From Bacteroides eggerthii (GTDB lineage Bacteria > Bacteroidota > Bacteroidia > Bacteroidales > Bacteroidaceae), in the NCBI RefSeq assembly GCF_025146565.1, contig NZ_CP102258.1:3628001-3692000 (forward strand): a DNA stretch of 64,000 bases. The letters are read 5' to 3'. Below are positions 54,466 to 63,181 of the stretch, in pieces. The notes beneath the pieces were generated by a model. It was not told the origin of the DNA and made no database searches. It saw only the letters and a program-made list of their open reading frames with translations. The translations under genes and the position numbers were made by a program. Every line of letters starts with the position of its first letter. The stretch's first letter is position 1.

Positions 54466-56787
54466 ATGAAATCAATTGCCATACTACTACTTCTGATATT
54501 ATTTTCTGTCCATGTTGCGGGACAAGATACTACCAATATCAATAAAGTTCAGCAAACAGATATAGCTGATTCTTTAGAAATACTGAATAAAATGGCACTC
54601 CAATGCAATTTCACAGAGGACTACGCCAACGCTCTCAAAATAGGCAAAAGACTTGAAAAGTTAACTCTTGCCGAGTACGGCAAGTATAGTCAACAATACG
54701 TTATCGTTTTAGGCAACTTGGCCTATTATCATGGATGGCTGGGACACGTTGACACTGCAATAGAATACTTCAAGATTTGTGCTGACATAAAACGAAAGCT
54801 ATACGGAGAAGCACACATAGAGTACGCCTCTACAATAGGATGCCTGTCCTTTTACCTCACAGAGGCTGAAAGATATACAGAAGCCATACCCCTCATTCAT
54901 AGAGCACTCGAAATCTTTCAAGACAACCATATACAAAAGGGGAATGACTATTTTCAAACGATGCTTGCAGCCATTCACATAGCAACAGAGACAGAAGAAT
55001 ATCAGAAAGGAATAGCCATCGGCAATAGTCTGTTAAAAGCCCTAAATGCCGACACTATTCAGAATACAAATCGAATCAGCAATACCCTATTTGAGTTATC
55101 CAAATGCTTTTCCGGTTTAGACGATTATCCTACTGCTATAAAATACAATAAAGAATCTCTATCTATCATGCGGACACACTCTCACCGATTGATAGAAGAG
55201 TTGGAACAAATGGAAGCATTAGCAGAAGCATACTATCTCAACGAAGAAGACACAGCTTTTATTCAAACAAAGAAAGAAGAGCATAGACTATTAAAAGATA
55301 TTCTAATTAACCAATTATCCTCCTTAAACAATAGCGACAGAATTGAATACTCAAATGCTGCCTATAACTTTTACCAAGACCTAATTAATGTCGTGTGGCT
55401 GATTAAAGAAGCGCAACGCAAAACTGATGTCCGAAACTTGAAACAAATCATTTATGAAGGCTGCCTTCTTCTCAAAAACCTGATTTTAAACACAGAGCAA
55501 TCTAAACTTGCACGCAGGGATATAGCAGACATCACAAATTATCAAATCTCATTACAAGAAATAAAGAATCATTTATCAACCAATGACGTAGCGATTGAAT
55601 TTATCGATTATCCAGATTGGAGTTACGAAGATGAAGCTATAAACTATGCTGCCGTTATCCTCAAAAAGGATTGGGAAGCTCCTGTATTAATTCGTTTTTC
55701 ATCCGAAATGTTACTTAAGCGCGATATGCAGAAAATGCAGGAAGGAGACTCTTTGTCAGTAAACATGCAACACGCCTACAATCATATATGGAAAGCTATC
55801 GTCCAAAATATTCTTTCAATCGGCAATCATGTTTATTTCTCCGCAAACGGTATACTTCACCAAATTCCCATTGAGTCCCTCCCCGTTGGAAACGGAAAAA
55901 TCATGAGCGACCTCTACCACATGCACCGCCTATCCTCCACTCGTGAACTGGCTCTGAAAAAAGAGCCCATAAGATATAAAAAAGCAGTATTGTATGGCGG
56001 ACTCAATTATGATATGACCGATAATGATATGAAGGCCGAAAGTTCTAAATATCAGAAAAGAGATAGCACAAACATCTATTTTACATCCAGAGGATTGTTG
56101 GAGGATTCTATCAGAGGACATAAATGGATTCAACTTGGAAACACACTGCAAGAAGTAGAATACATAAAGGACTTATTAGAAAAGAATTATATTACCACTA
56201 ACATTTATAAAGGCAATAGTGGAAACGAAGAAGCTTTCAAAGCCTTGTCCGGACAAGAATATAACATTATTCATCTTGCCACACATGGATTTTTCTATCC
56301 GGATGAAGCTGCCAAGAAGAAAGACTATTTCAAGCCTGTTCTGATGCAAGATGGACAAAGTATAAGCCCAATCGACATGTCTTTAGAACGTTCCGGTTTA
56401 GTGTTGTCCGGTGGTAACCGTGCATGGAAAGGAGACTCTATCCCTGAAGAAATAGAAGATGGCATTCTAAAATCCCAAGAGATTAAAGACTTGGATTTGC
56501 GAGGTGCAGACTTGGTTGTTCTTTCCGCCTGCCATACAGGACAAGGAGAAGTAACCAATGAGGGAGTGTTTGGGCTACAGCGAGCATTCAAAATGGCAGG
56601 TGTACAGACTATCGTTATGAGCCTAACAGAAGTGGATGATCAAACCACAATGGCTATGATGAACAAATTCTACGCCAACCTCCTTTCAGGACAGTCCAAA
56701 CATGATGCTTTCTATAATACACAGCGATACATACGTTCTATAAAACCAAACCCTATATATTGGGCTGGATGGATTATGTTAGACTAA
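54466..56787 (+). CDS. Exported TPR-CHAT protease
   Basis: 773 residues. Signal peptide residues 1-19 (ends VAG/Q). TPR-like repeats span ~residues 25-330 (LGNLAYYHGWLGHVDTAIEYFK and others). The CHAT domain occupies ~480-773 with catalytic His607 in IHLATHGFF and Cys689 in LSACHTGQG. The domain closes with NPIYWAGWIMLD, as in CHAT proteins. CHAT is the caspase-fold protease of bacterial conflict systems, including the TPR-CHAT subunit of type III-E CRISPR, which cuts a sigma-binding partner. It is 37 bp after the anti-sigma candidate, last in the cassette. Confidence 0.92.
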   Translation: MKSIAILLLLILFSVHVAGQDTTNINKVQQTDIADSLEILNKMALQCNFTEDYANALKIGKRLEKLTLAEYGKYSQQYVIVLGNLAYYHGWLGHVDTAIEYFKICADIKRKLYGEAHIEYASTIGCLSFYLTEAERYTEAIPLIHRALEIFQDNHIQKGNDYFQTMLAAIHIATETEEYQKGIAIGNSLLKALNADTIQNTNRISNTLFELSKCFSGLDDYPTAIKYNKESLSIMRTHSHRLIEELEQMEALAEAYYLNEEDTAFIQTKKEEHRLLKDILINQLSSLNNSDRIEYSNAAYNFYQDLINVVWLIKEAQRKTDVRNLKQIIYEGCLLLKNLILNTEQSKLARRDIADITNYQISLQEIKNHLSTNDVAIEFIDYPDWSYEDEAINYAAVILKKDWEAPVLIRFSSEMLLKRDMQKMQEGDSLSVNMQHAYNHIWKAIVQNILSIGNHVYFSANGILHQIPIESLPVGNGKIMSDLYHMHRLSSTRELALKKEPIRYKKAVLYGGLNYDMTDNDMKAESSKYQKRDSTNIYFTSRGLLEDSIRGHKWIQLGNTLQEVEYIKDLLEKNYITTNIYKGNSGNEEAFKALSGQEYNIIHLATHGFFYPDEAAKKKDYFKPVLMQDGQSISPIDMSLERSGLVLSGGNRAWKGDSIPEEIEDGILKSQEIKDLDLRGADLVVLSACHTGQGEVTNEGVFGLQRAFKMAGVQTIVMSLTEVDDQTTMAMMNKFYANLLSGQSKHDAFYNTQRYIRSIKPNPIYWAGWIMLD

Positions 56788-56999
56788 AGTAAATAGGCAC
56801 AACCTTTTTCCGATAAACCATAATCCCCCGATGTTTTGCATAGTTCAAAACATCATGCCCTATTCAATAGTTGATTACAATCCAATTACAGCAATTCGAA
56901 TATCTTTAATGAATTTAACAGCTTGTTTTTTCTCCAATTTCAGTGCAACAATATCAATTTCGCTCTAATTGCTCTTTGACTTCCACCACGAACCTATGA

Positions 57000-57110
57000 C
57001 GCGGAAGAATAGTTACTGTCGAAGATAAAGATTACATTTCACTCACTGACATGGCAAATGCCAAACTGAAAAAAGGAATATTTACAGCCGTCAAAGAAGT
57101 AACAGATTAG
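57000..57110 (+). pseudogene. KilA-N domain remnant 1
   Basis: After a TGA, a frame reads VTVEDKDYISLTDMANAKLKK and stops at 57110. The KDYISLTDMA block is characteristic of KilA-N DNA-binding proteins, whose domain should continue well beyond. Only ~36 codons remain, so it is a fragment. Confidence 0.65.
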
Positions 57111-57359
57111 AGACATAACGATGTACTTTCTTTGCTAGTCATCACATATCTCCCAACGACAAACACACCATTTCAATCTGATACTTCAGTAATCATTTTT
57201 TCTTTTGTCTATATCTATACCATCACAGTGAACTTAACCAGACGGCCGTCACTTCCTCCATTTCATCTTGGGGGGGGGGAGGAAAGCTAATAAGAAAGAG
57301 GGTAGTACAAACGAAAAGCATTGAGAACGAGAACATTCTTTAAAAGATTGCATTGGATT

Positions 57360-57477
57360 ACAGACATAGCCCGTCAGCCCCCATAGAGCCGAAAGATGTC
57401 GTTAAGAATTGGATGCGGTTAAAAAACACATTGGAATATCTCAGTTTGTGGGAAAATTGAATAATCCGAATTTAAAA
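57360..57477 (+). pseudogene. KilA-N domain remnant 2, frameshifted
   Basis: TDIARQ (57360-57377) is followed, in another frame, by EPKDVVKNWMRLKNTLEYL (57386 on), then LSLWEN and TGA. Removing one base near 57455 restores the family's LWE-LNNPN continuation (57457-57471). The two frameshifts show decay of a KilA-N gene, perhaps the same ancestor as remnant 1. Confidence 0.65.
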
Positions 57478-57503
57478 GGGGGGCGAATTCGCCCCCCTTT
57501 TAA
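57472..57503. repeat. 32-bp perfect palindrome
   Basis: The arm is TTAAAAGGGGGGCGAA and its exact complement follows directly, centred on GAATTC. It begins inside the KilA-N remnant. It could be a cruciform or terminator-like hairpin, or a footprint of a mobile element. Confidence 0.8.
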
Positions 57504-57552
57504 CGGAAGCAGGCAGCAATGCTTTCACAATGAGTCCCACACGTTGGGTTGA

Positions 57553-57669
57553 ATAGCCTACCTCACCGGCTATCCTAACGCCAAATATTTCAGCACAGCT
57601 TTTAAAAAATACTACGGAACTACCCCAAGTACATTCATTGCCAGAGACCAGCCTGCAGCCCCCTTATAA
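57553..57669 (+). pseudogene. AraC-type HTH remnant
   Basis: After a TGA the frame reads IAYLTGYPNAKYFSTAFKKY and ends YGTTPSTFIARD... then stop at 57669. This is the second HTH of an AraC-family domain, the last ~35 residues only. The rest of the regulator is missing. It could derive from a hybrid two-component or AraC regulator. Confidence 0.65.
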
Positions 57670-57813
57670 AAACTGCAACAACCCGGACAACAACTTTTCT
57701 ATAAGAAAAAAGTGCAAAGTCAGGCATGGGTTATTCCACATTTTTTACCACGCCTGATTTTCTTGTTCTCCACTTTCCCCACCCTCTTCAGAGCACCTTC
57801 TGAAAGGGGGTAC

Positions 57814-57876
57814 AATGAGTCAGTGACTGAAAGGCATTGACTTCCTGACTGAATGCCTTTCAGTCACTGACTCATT
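57814..57876. repeat. Perfect 25-bp inverted repeat, 13-bp loop
   Basis: Arms 57814-57838 and 57852-57876 are exact complements (arm starts AATGAGTCAGTGACTGAAAG). It lies 50 bp beyond the stop of the leftward HTH gene and has no T-run, so it is not a typical intrinsic terminator. Confidence 0.8.
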
Positions 57877-57925
57877 CCCGTTCGTTCGGTGAGTGAAATA
57901 AAAACGGTTCAAGAAACCGATGGCA

Positions 57926-58927
57926 TTACCTGCTTTTTGTTGGAATATTTCCAACAATCATCTCCAACGTCTCCCCTTCGGCAAACAGTCCTTCCTCCGC
58001 CTGTATCATCCGCTTCTTCAGACGGAACTTCTGCTGGGATACGGAAGAGGAAGATACGGCAGTGAAGGCGGCTATCTGTGCATTGCTGAATCCCAGCCGG
58101 ATGAGGAGACAGAGCTGGTTGTCGGCAGGCGTAAGCTGGGGAAACCGCAAGGCCAAGCGGCGCGAAGCATCCTTGTACACTCTATCCGTAAGCTGCTGCA
58201 AGTACTCCCATTGGGCGTTCGTGAGAAACTTGGGATGGCTGCGCAGCTGCTCCACCACTTCATCGCCATCTATCAAGGCGGCGGTGAGCGCCTGTACCTG
58301 ACCGTCCAACTGCCGGGCACGCTCACTCCCCTTCATCATCAATTCCAACTCACGAGGCACAGAACGGTCTTCATACTCTTTGAGACGGGTACGGAGCTGT
58401 TCATTTTCTTCACACAGACGGCTGCCATGATCCATCAGATTTGTCAGCGAACACTGCACTTCTTCACGCTCTTCGTCAGTGAGCGACATTTCACCCAGAC
58501 ACTCCTCCAGTTCGGCACGCTCACGCTCGTTATTGTGCAGCCGCTGTTCGTTCTCGCTCAAATCTATGAGGTAACGGCGATGCTTACGCTCATCCGAGAA
58601 CCGGATGTCACGTATGGAGAACCACACGTTCAGCCCAAGCATGAAACAACCGAATGTTCCCCAGAAAAGGCGTTTCCATCCTGTTGCAGGCATCAGGCGG
58701 ATGCGCTTCCCTTCGGAAAGCTCTTTCACCCGGGTGTATTTGTGATGCAGGTCGGACAGCAGACGAACGGCACAAGCACTGTCGGCACTGCCGGATTGCA
58801 CCAAAGAATCGGCATGAATGAGAGATTGTTCGTAGTCGAGGATATTCCTATCGGCCGGAGCTGAACAAGATACGGTTACCAGCCCCCAAAGAGAAGTCAG
58901 TAAGAGAAAGATATATACGTGTTTCAT
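57926..58927 (-). CDS. Membrane-anchored coiled-coil HTH protein
   Basis: 333 residues. Lipoprotein-like start (LVTVSC/SAP), a short outside segment, then a membrane helix (~88-106, WGTFGCFMLGLNVWFSI). A coiled coil follows (~115-190; RRYLIDLSENEQRLHNNERE). The C-terminus (~265-315) is a LuxR-like HTH (LRFPQLTPADNQLCLLIRLG, then AQIAAFTAVSSSSVSQ). It looks like a one-protein envelope-to-DNA regulator of a type seen in Bacteroides, shorter than relatives with long TPR N-termini. A -7 box TACCTTTG (58940-58933) lies 5 bp before the ATG. Confidence 0.75.
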   Translation of the reverse strand: MKHVYIFLLLTSLWGLVTVSCSAPADRNILDYEQSLIHADSLVQSGSADSACAVRLLSDLHHKYTRVKELSEGKRIRLMPATGWKRLFWGTFGCFMLGLNVWFSIRDIRFSDERKHRRYLIDLSENEQRLHNNERERAELEECLGEMSLTDEEREEVQCSLTNLMDHGSRLCEENEQLRTRLKEYEDRSVPRELELMMKGSERARQLDGQVQALTAALIDGDEVVEQLRSHPKFLTNAQWEYLQQLTDRVYKDASRRLALRFPQLTPADNQLCLLIRLGFSNAQIAAFTAVSSSSVSQQKFRLKKRMIQAEEGLFAEGETLEMIVGNIPTKSR

Positions 58928-58963
58928 CCCTACAAAGGTAGTACTTTCTCCCTACAAAAGACA

Positions 58964-59000
58964 CAGAGGCGCAAAGTTTTTTTTACACTTTGCGCCTCTG
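58964..59000 (-). terminator. Terminator of the prfC transcript
   Basis: CAGAGGCGCAAAGT (58964-58977) pairs with its exact complement at 58987-59000, with a 9-nt loop. Read leftward, a T-containing tract (TGTCTTTTG) follows. It separates prfC from the HTH gene. Confidence 0.7.
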
Positions 59001-59024
59001 CAATAACATTAGGTATCTATTTCT

Positions 59025-60599
59025 TTAGAATTCGCTCGTAAAGTGGAACTTAATATTCTTGAAGTCCATTTGCGCCATCTGCAACACGTAGCCGCTATCT
59101 GCCAAGAACACGTCCCTGCCCTCACGGTCCTTCGCCATATACTGGTATTTGCGCTTCTTGAAAGCCTCCAGTTCCGCAGGGTCGTCACTCTCAATCCAGC
59201 AGGCCTTGTACAGGCTCAGCGGTTCCCAACGGCATTTGGCACTGTATTCATTCTCCAAACGGTACTGGATAACCTCAAACTGCAACTGACCTACCGTACC
59301 GATGATCTTGCGCCCGTTGAACTGGTTGACGAACAACTGCGCCACACCTTCATCCATAAGCTGGTCGATGCCTTTGGCAAGCTGCTTCTGCTTCATCGGA
59401 TCGGCGTTTTCGATGTACTTGAACATCTCCGGCGAGAAGCTCGGGAGCCCCTTGAAGTGGAGCATCTCACCCTCTGTCAGCGTATCGCCAATCTTAAACG
59501 TACCGTTATCCGGCAGACCGATGATGTCTCCCGCCCATGCCTCGTCAATGGTCGTTTTGCGCTGCGCCATGAACTGCGTGGGCGACGAGAAACGCATTGT
59601 CTTGCCATGACGTACATGCAGATAAGGCGTATTGCGGGTAAACTTGCCGGAACATATCTTGCAGAATGCGATGCACGAACGGTGGTTCGGGTCGATATTG
59701 GCGGTAATCTTGAAGATAAAACCTGTGAACTTCGGTTCGCCCGGCTCCACCTCACGTTCTTCCGCCTTTACCGGACGGGGGCTGGGGGCTATTTCCACAA
59801 AACAGTCCAGCAACTCCTGCACACCGAAATTATTCAAGGCAGAACCGAAGAATACGGGAGCCAATTCACCTTTCAGATATTCCTCCACCTGAAAATCGGG
59901 ATATACACCGTCTATCAGTTCCAGTTCGCCGCGCAGCTTGTCCGCCAACTGGGTCCCGATCTGATTGTCCAGCTCTTCCGTATTGATATCCACTTCGACC
60001 TTCTCCGTCACCACCTGCTTGGAAGGCTGGTAGAGATTCAGGTTGTGCTCGTAGATATTGTAGACACCTTTGAAGCGCGCGCCACTCTCGATGGGCCATG
60101 TCAAAGGACGCACATGGATGGAAAGTTCCTCTTCCAGCTCATCCAGCAGGTCGAAAGGGTCCTTCGCTTCGCGGTCCATTTTATTGATAAAGATAATCAC
60201 CGGAGTATTGCGCATGCGGCAGACTTCCATCAGCTTGCGTGTCTGGGTTTCCACACCTTTCGCACCGTCCACCACAATGATAACGCTGTCCACCGCAGTC
60301 AACGTACGATACGTATCTTCGGCAAAATCCTGGTGGCCCGGAGTATCGAGGATGTTGATTTTATAATCATGATAGTCAAATTCCATAACAGAAGTGGTTA
60401 CGGATATACCACGCTGCTTTTCAATGTCCATCCAGTCGGACGTTGCCGTTTTCTTTATCTTGTTACTCTTTACTGCACCGGCCACCTGAATCTGACCGCC
60501 AAAAAGCAGCAGCTTTTCAGTCAGTGATGTCTTACCGGCATCCGGATGCGCGATAATCGCGAAAGTTCGTCTACGTTCTATCTCGTTGTTACTTGCCAT
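59025..60599 (-). CDS. prfC: Peptide chain release factor 3
   Basis: 524 residues, typical. GTPase motifs: [17 protein letters not shown] (P-loop), RGISVTTSV (switch I), [14 protein letters not shown] (switch II), [11 protein letters not shown] (NKxD). Domains 2-3 follow, including the region [15 protein letters not shown] and the C-terminal [12 protein letters not shown]. It recycles RF1/RF2 from the ribosome after termination. Last gene of the leftward run lysE-type, DUF4924, rfbD, prfC; 33 bp after rfbD. Confidence 0.97.
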   Translation of the reverse strand: MASNNEIERRRTFAIIAHPDAGKTSLTEKLLLFGGQIQVAGAVKSNKIKKTATSDWMDIEKQRGISVTTSVMEFDYHDYKINILDTPGHQDFAEDTYRTLTAVDSVIIVVDGAKGVETQTRKLMEVCRMRNTPVIIFINKMDREAKDPFDLLDELEEELSIHVRPLTWPIESGARFKGVYNIYEHNLNLYQPSKQVVTEKVEVDINTEELDNQIGTQLADKLRGELELIDGVYPDFQVEEYLKGELAPVFFGSALNNFGVQELLDCFVEIAPSPRPVKAEEREVEPGEPKFTGFIFKITANIDPNHRSCIAFCKICSGKFTRNTPYLHVRHGKTMRFSSPTQFMAQRKTTIDEAWAGDIIGLPDNGTFKIGDTLTEGEMLHFKGLPSFSPEMFKYIENADPMKQKQLAKGIDQLMDEGVAQLFVNQFNGRKIIGTVGQLQFEVIQYRLENEYSAKCRWEPLSLYKACWIESDDPAELEAFKKRKYQYMAKDREGRDVFLADSGYVLQMAQMDFKNIKFHFTSEF

Positions 60600-60632
60600 A
60601 TATATAAATAGGTATAATATTCAAAAAAAACA

Positions 60633-61496
60633 TCAGTCTGCCTGCTGTGCCAGCTTATCGATGCAGACCTGCAGACTCTCCTCCCAATGAGGAATCTCAA
60701 TGCCGAAAGTCTTTTTAATCTTCGTCTTATCCAATACGGAATATTGGGGACGCGGAGCCTTAGCCGGATATTCATCCGTATGCAGCGGACTGACTTTGCA
60801 TGAGGTGATACCCGCCATGCGATGAATAGCCACCGTAAAATCATACCAGGAACAGACACCTTCGTCACTGAAATGATATACACCGGGAACAATGCCCTGA
60901 TTGATGGCCGCAAAGATGGCGCGGGCCAAATCGTTGGCATAGGTCGGCGTGCCGATCTGGTCGAAAACAACTCCCAGTTTCTCACGCTCATTGCCCAAGC
61001 GGATCATTGTCTTTACAAAATTATTGCCGTAAATGGAATATAGCCATGCAGTGCGGATAATCATGGCACGACTGCATTTCTCCCCGACCGCTTGCTCGCC
61101 TGCCAGCTTTGTGGAACCATAGACGGAGTTGGGACAAGGAGCAATGTCTTCCGTATAAGGAATATGCCCGGTTCCATCGAAAACATAGTCCGTAGACACC
61201 TGTATCATGGCAGCGCCACAGGCTTCAGCCGCTGCAGCCAGATAGCCGGGAGCTATATGGTTCAGCTTGTCGCAGAGCTCCGGATTATCCTCCGCCTTGT
61301 CTACCGCCGTATAGGCTGCACAGTTCACAATGACATCCACCCGGTTGCCGGACACAAATGCGCGTATGGCCTGTTCGTCACATATATCCAGTTCCTGAAC
61401 ATCCGTAAAAAAGTAGGTGTGCTGCCCATTCTCAGCGGAAAGCGCCCGCATCTCATTACCAAGTTGTCCGTTGGCACCGGTTACTAATATATTCAT
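60633..61496 (-). CDS. rfbD: dTDP-4-dehydrorhamnose reductase
   Basis: 287 residues. Rossmann start VTGANGQLGNEM, SDR-type catalytic YGSTKLAGE (Tyr/Lys) after QVSTDYVFDG, and the family end YSVLDKTKIKKTFG. It reduces dTDP-4-keto-rhamnose with NAD(P)H to give dTDP-L-rhamnose for surface glycans. rfbA, rfbB and rfbC are not adjacent, so this copy is detached from a glycan cluster. Confidence 0.96.
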   Translation of the reverse strand: MNILVTGANGQLGNEMRALSAENGQHTYFFTDVQELDICDEQAIRAFVSGNRVDVIVNCAAYTAVDKAEDNPELCDKLNHIAPGYLAAAAEACGAAMIQVSTDYVFDGTGHIPYTEDIAPCPNSVYGSTKLAGEQAVGEKCSRAMIIRTAWLYSIYGNNFVKTMIRLGNEREKLGVVFDQIGTPTYANDLARAIFAAINQGIVPGVYHFSDEGVCSWYDFTVAIHRMAGITSCKVSPLHTDEYPAKAPRPQYSVLDKTKIKKTFGIEIPHWEESLQVCIDKLAQQAD

Positions 61497-61601
61497 CTCG
61501 ATAATTACTATTTATTCCCTACGGTCATGGTACATCTTCCATCCTTAACACATAGGTACGTTGACATATTTCAATTTACTATTTATCACTCAAACATCCC
61601 G

Positions 61602-62147
61602 TCAGTCATCCCCCAGCTTCAACTCGCCTTTCTTGTCCTTGTCGTAGTAGTTGGCAAGCAACGAAAGGAAACTGCTGATAGACTCCACCGCCTTAGCAGT
61701 GCCCTGACTGATCTCCTTCTTCTGCAGGCGCAGCAACAATACCCCGTAAAGCGCCTCGAAGCACGTCTCCAGCTCCGACTCTTCTTTCGGCCCGCTCTTC
61801 TGTCGCAACTCTACGATAAAAGGCAGCGCTTTGAAGTATGCTGCATTATAAAAGGGGTATTTCGTGGAAGCCAGCAGCTCGGCATGCAAATCCGTAAGGT
61901 TACGAATAACGTTGCGGTTAATCTGCAGATGTCCTTTCTCCACCACTCCTTCTGCACGCATCATATCGGCAAGGTTCCCGTACCACTCTTCCAGGGCGGC
62001 ATGCTCTTCCGCCGGATAGCGGGAGATGATATTATTGCGGATAAAATCAATATCGCACTTGTTGGCACGAATCAAATCTTCCACTTGCCACATATATATA
62101 AGGTATTCGGCAATGTTCTTCTCTTTCAGTTGTTGCGAAATCTTCAC
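61602..62147 (-). CDS. DUF4924 family protein
   Basis: 181 residues, all helical in character, without signal or membrane helix. The opening ISQQLKEKNIAEYLIYMWQVEDLIRAN matches the Bacteroidales DUF4924 family as I recall it. No enzymatic motif; function unknown. It is co-directional with rfbD and prfC, 105 bp before rfbD. Confidence 0.85.
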   Translation of the reverse strand: MKISQQLKEKNIAEYLIYMWQVEDLIRANKCDIDFIRNNIISRYPAEEHAALEEWYGNLADMMRAEGVVEKGHLQINRNVIRNLTDLHAELLASTKYPFYNAAYFKALPFIVELRQKSGPKEESELETCFEALYGVLLLRLQKKEISQGTAKAVESISSFLSLLANYYDKDKKGELKLGDD

Positions 62148-62213
62148 GATAAGATGTATGATTTTAGATTTATGATTTATTATCCGTTTATCCGTCGGGA
62201 GAGTAATTGCCTG

Positions 62214-62867
62214 CTAATACAACGACTCGCCCATCAGCGTAAACACCAGTCCAAATGCAGATACCAGCATGACAATGCCGCCAATAATGCGATTCAGCAT
62301 CCAGATTCCGCGTAAGTTGAACTGCGTACGAACCTTGTTTACGAAGAAAGTTATGCCAAACCACCAGGTCAATGCCCCCAATGCGATAGCAAGATATCCC
62401 GTAACAGCCTCAAAAACCAATACGCCCTCACTTACAAAAGCAAAGCGTGCAAACAGACCCACGAAAAGAAAGATAATAAGCGGATTGGAAAGGGTGACAG
62501 CAAACGCTGTGATAAAATTATGGAAATAAGAACCTTTGCTGGTGGATACCGGGCGAATGGACTGCACCGGATTGCTGCGGAACGTATAAATACCGAATAT
62601 CAGCAACAGGATACTTCCAAACAATTGCAGATAGAATATATTCTTGTTGACATAATCAAAGACAAAACTCATTCCGTAACCTGTCAGCAAAGCATAGGCT
62701 ATATCACTCAACGAAGCTCCTATGCCTGTCACAAAACCATACCAACGCCCTTTATTCAAAGTGCGCTGAATGCACAGCACTCCTACCGGGCCCAACGGTG
62801 CAGATACTATAACACCGATAATGAACCCTTTCCACAATATGTCAAATATGGTCTCTATCTGAATCAT
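62214..62867 (-). CDS. LysE/RhtB-family exporter
   Basis: 217 residues with six membrane segments. The family motif is GFIIGVIVSAPLGPVGVLCI near the start, followed by GFVTGIGASLSDIAYALLT. LysE-type proteins export amino acids or related small molecules across the inner membrane. It is the first gene of the leftward run; substrate unknown. Confidence 0.9.
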   Translation of the reverse strand: MIQIETIFDILWKGFIIGVIVSAPLGPVGVLCIQRTLNKGRWYGFVTGIGASLSDIAYALLTGYGMSFVFDYVNKNIFYLQLFGSILLLIFGIYTFRSNPVQSIRPVSTSKGSYFHNFITAFAVTLSNPLIIFLFVGLFARFAFVSEGVLVFEAVTGYLAIALGALTWWFGITFFVNKVRTQFNLRGIWMLNRIIGGIVMLVSAFGLVFTLMGESLY

Positions 62868-63181
62868 GCCTGCAAATATCGGACTTTTTTATGAGACAAG
62901 CGAATAGAGTTAACGTTTTTTCGTCAGAAAAGGACTTTGGAAAGCCATGTTATCTCTGCAACAACCGAAAAATAATAAAAAAACAGACCGGCACCCTCCA
63001 TGACAACGCATTATACGCATAGGATAAAACTTGTATATTATAACTCCCCATATACGGCATACAACCACATAAATTGTTAAAAAGAAAATAAACAGGACAA
63101 ATAATACAACTTTTCAAATACATTATTAATATTATATTCGTATCTTTGCAGCGAATGCCAACAAAACAACAACTTTGCAAT
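62868..63181. promoter_or_regulatory. Divergent intergenic region with LruC gene promoter
   Basis: 314 bp, AT-rich. TATCTTTG at 63141-63148 is a consensus -7 box 33 bp before the ATG at 63182. A weaker match, GATATTTG, lies on the minus strand near 62880-62873 for the lysE-type gene. No other gene is supported. Confidence 0.5.

Larger units (their letters stand above)
56788..57925. other. Degenerate 1.1-kb intergenic region with gene remnants and inverted repeats
   Basis: No intact gene. Listed separately: two KilA-N remnants, an AraC-type remnant, a 32-bp palindrome and a 25-bp-arm inverted repeat. Also present are a hairpin at 56830-56854 (GATGTTTTG arms), a run of ten G at 57270-57279, and a 30-residue minus-strand coding-like remnant at 56875-56964 of uncertain origin. 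The stretch looks like the graveyard of former mobile or accessory genes. Confidence 0.7.

Noticed and set aside
57920..58864. 314-codon plus-strand open frame
   Set aside because: Antisense to the HTH protein gene, which has a signal peptide, coiled coil and HTH; the shadow has no recognisable domain.
59043..60527. 494-codon plus-strand open frame
   Set aside because: Wholly antisense to prfC, whose GTPase motifs are unambiguous; the composition is a codon-phase shadow.
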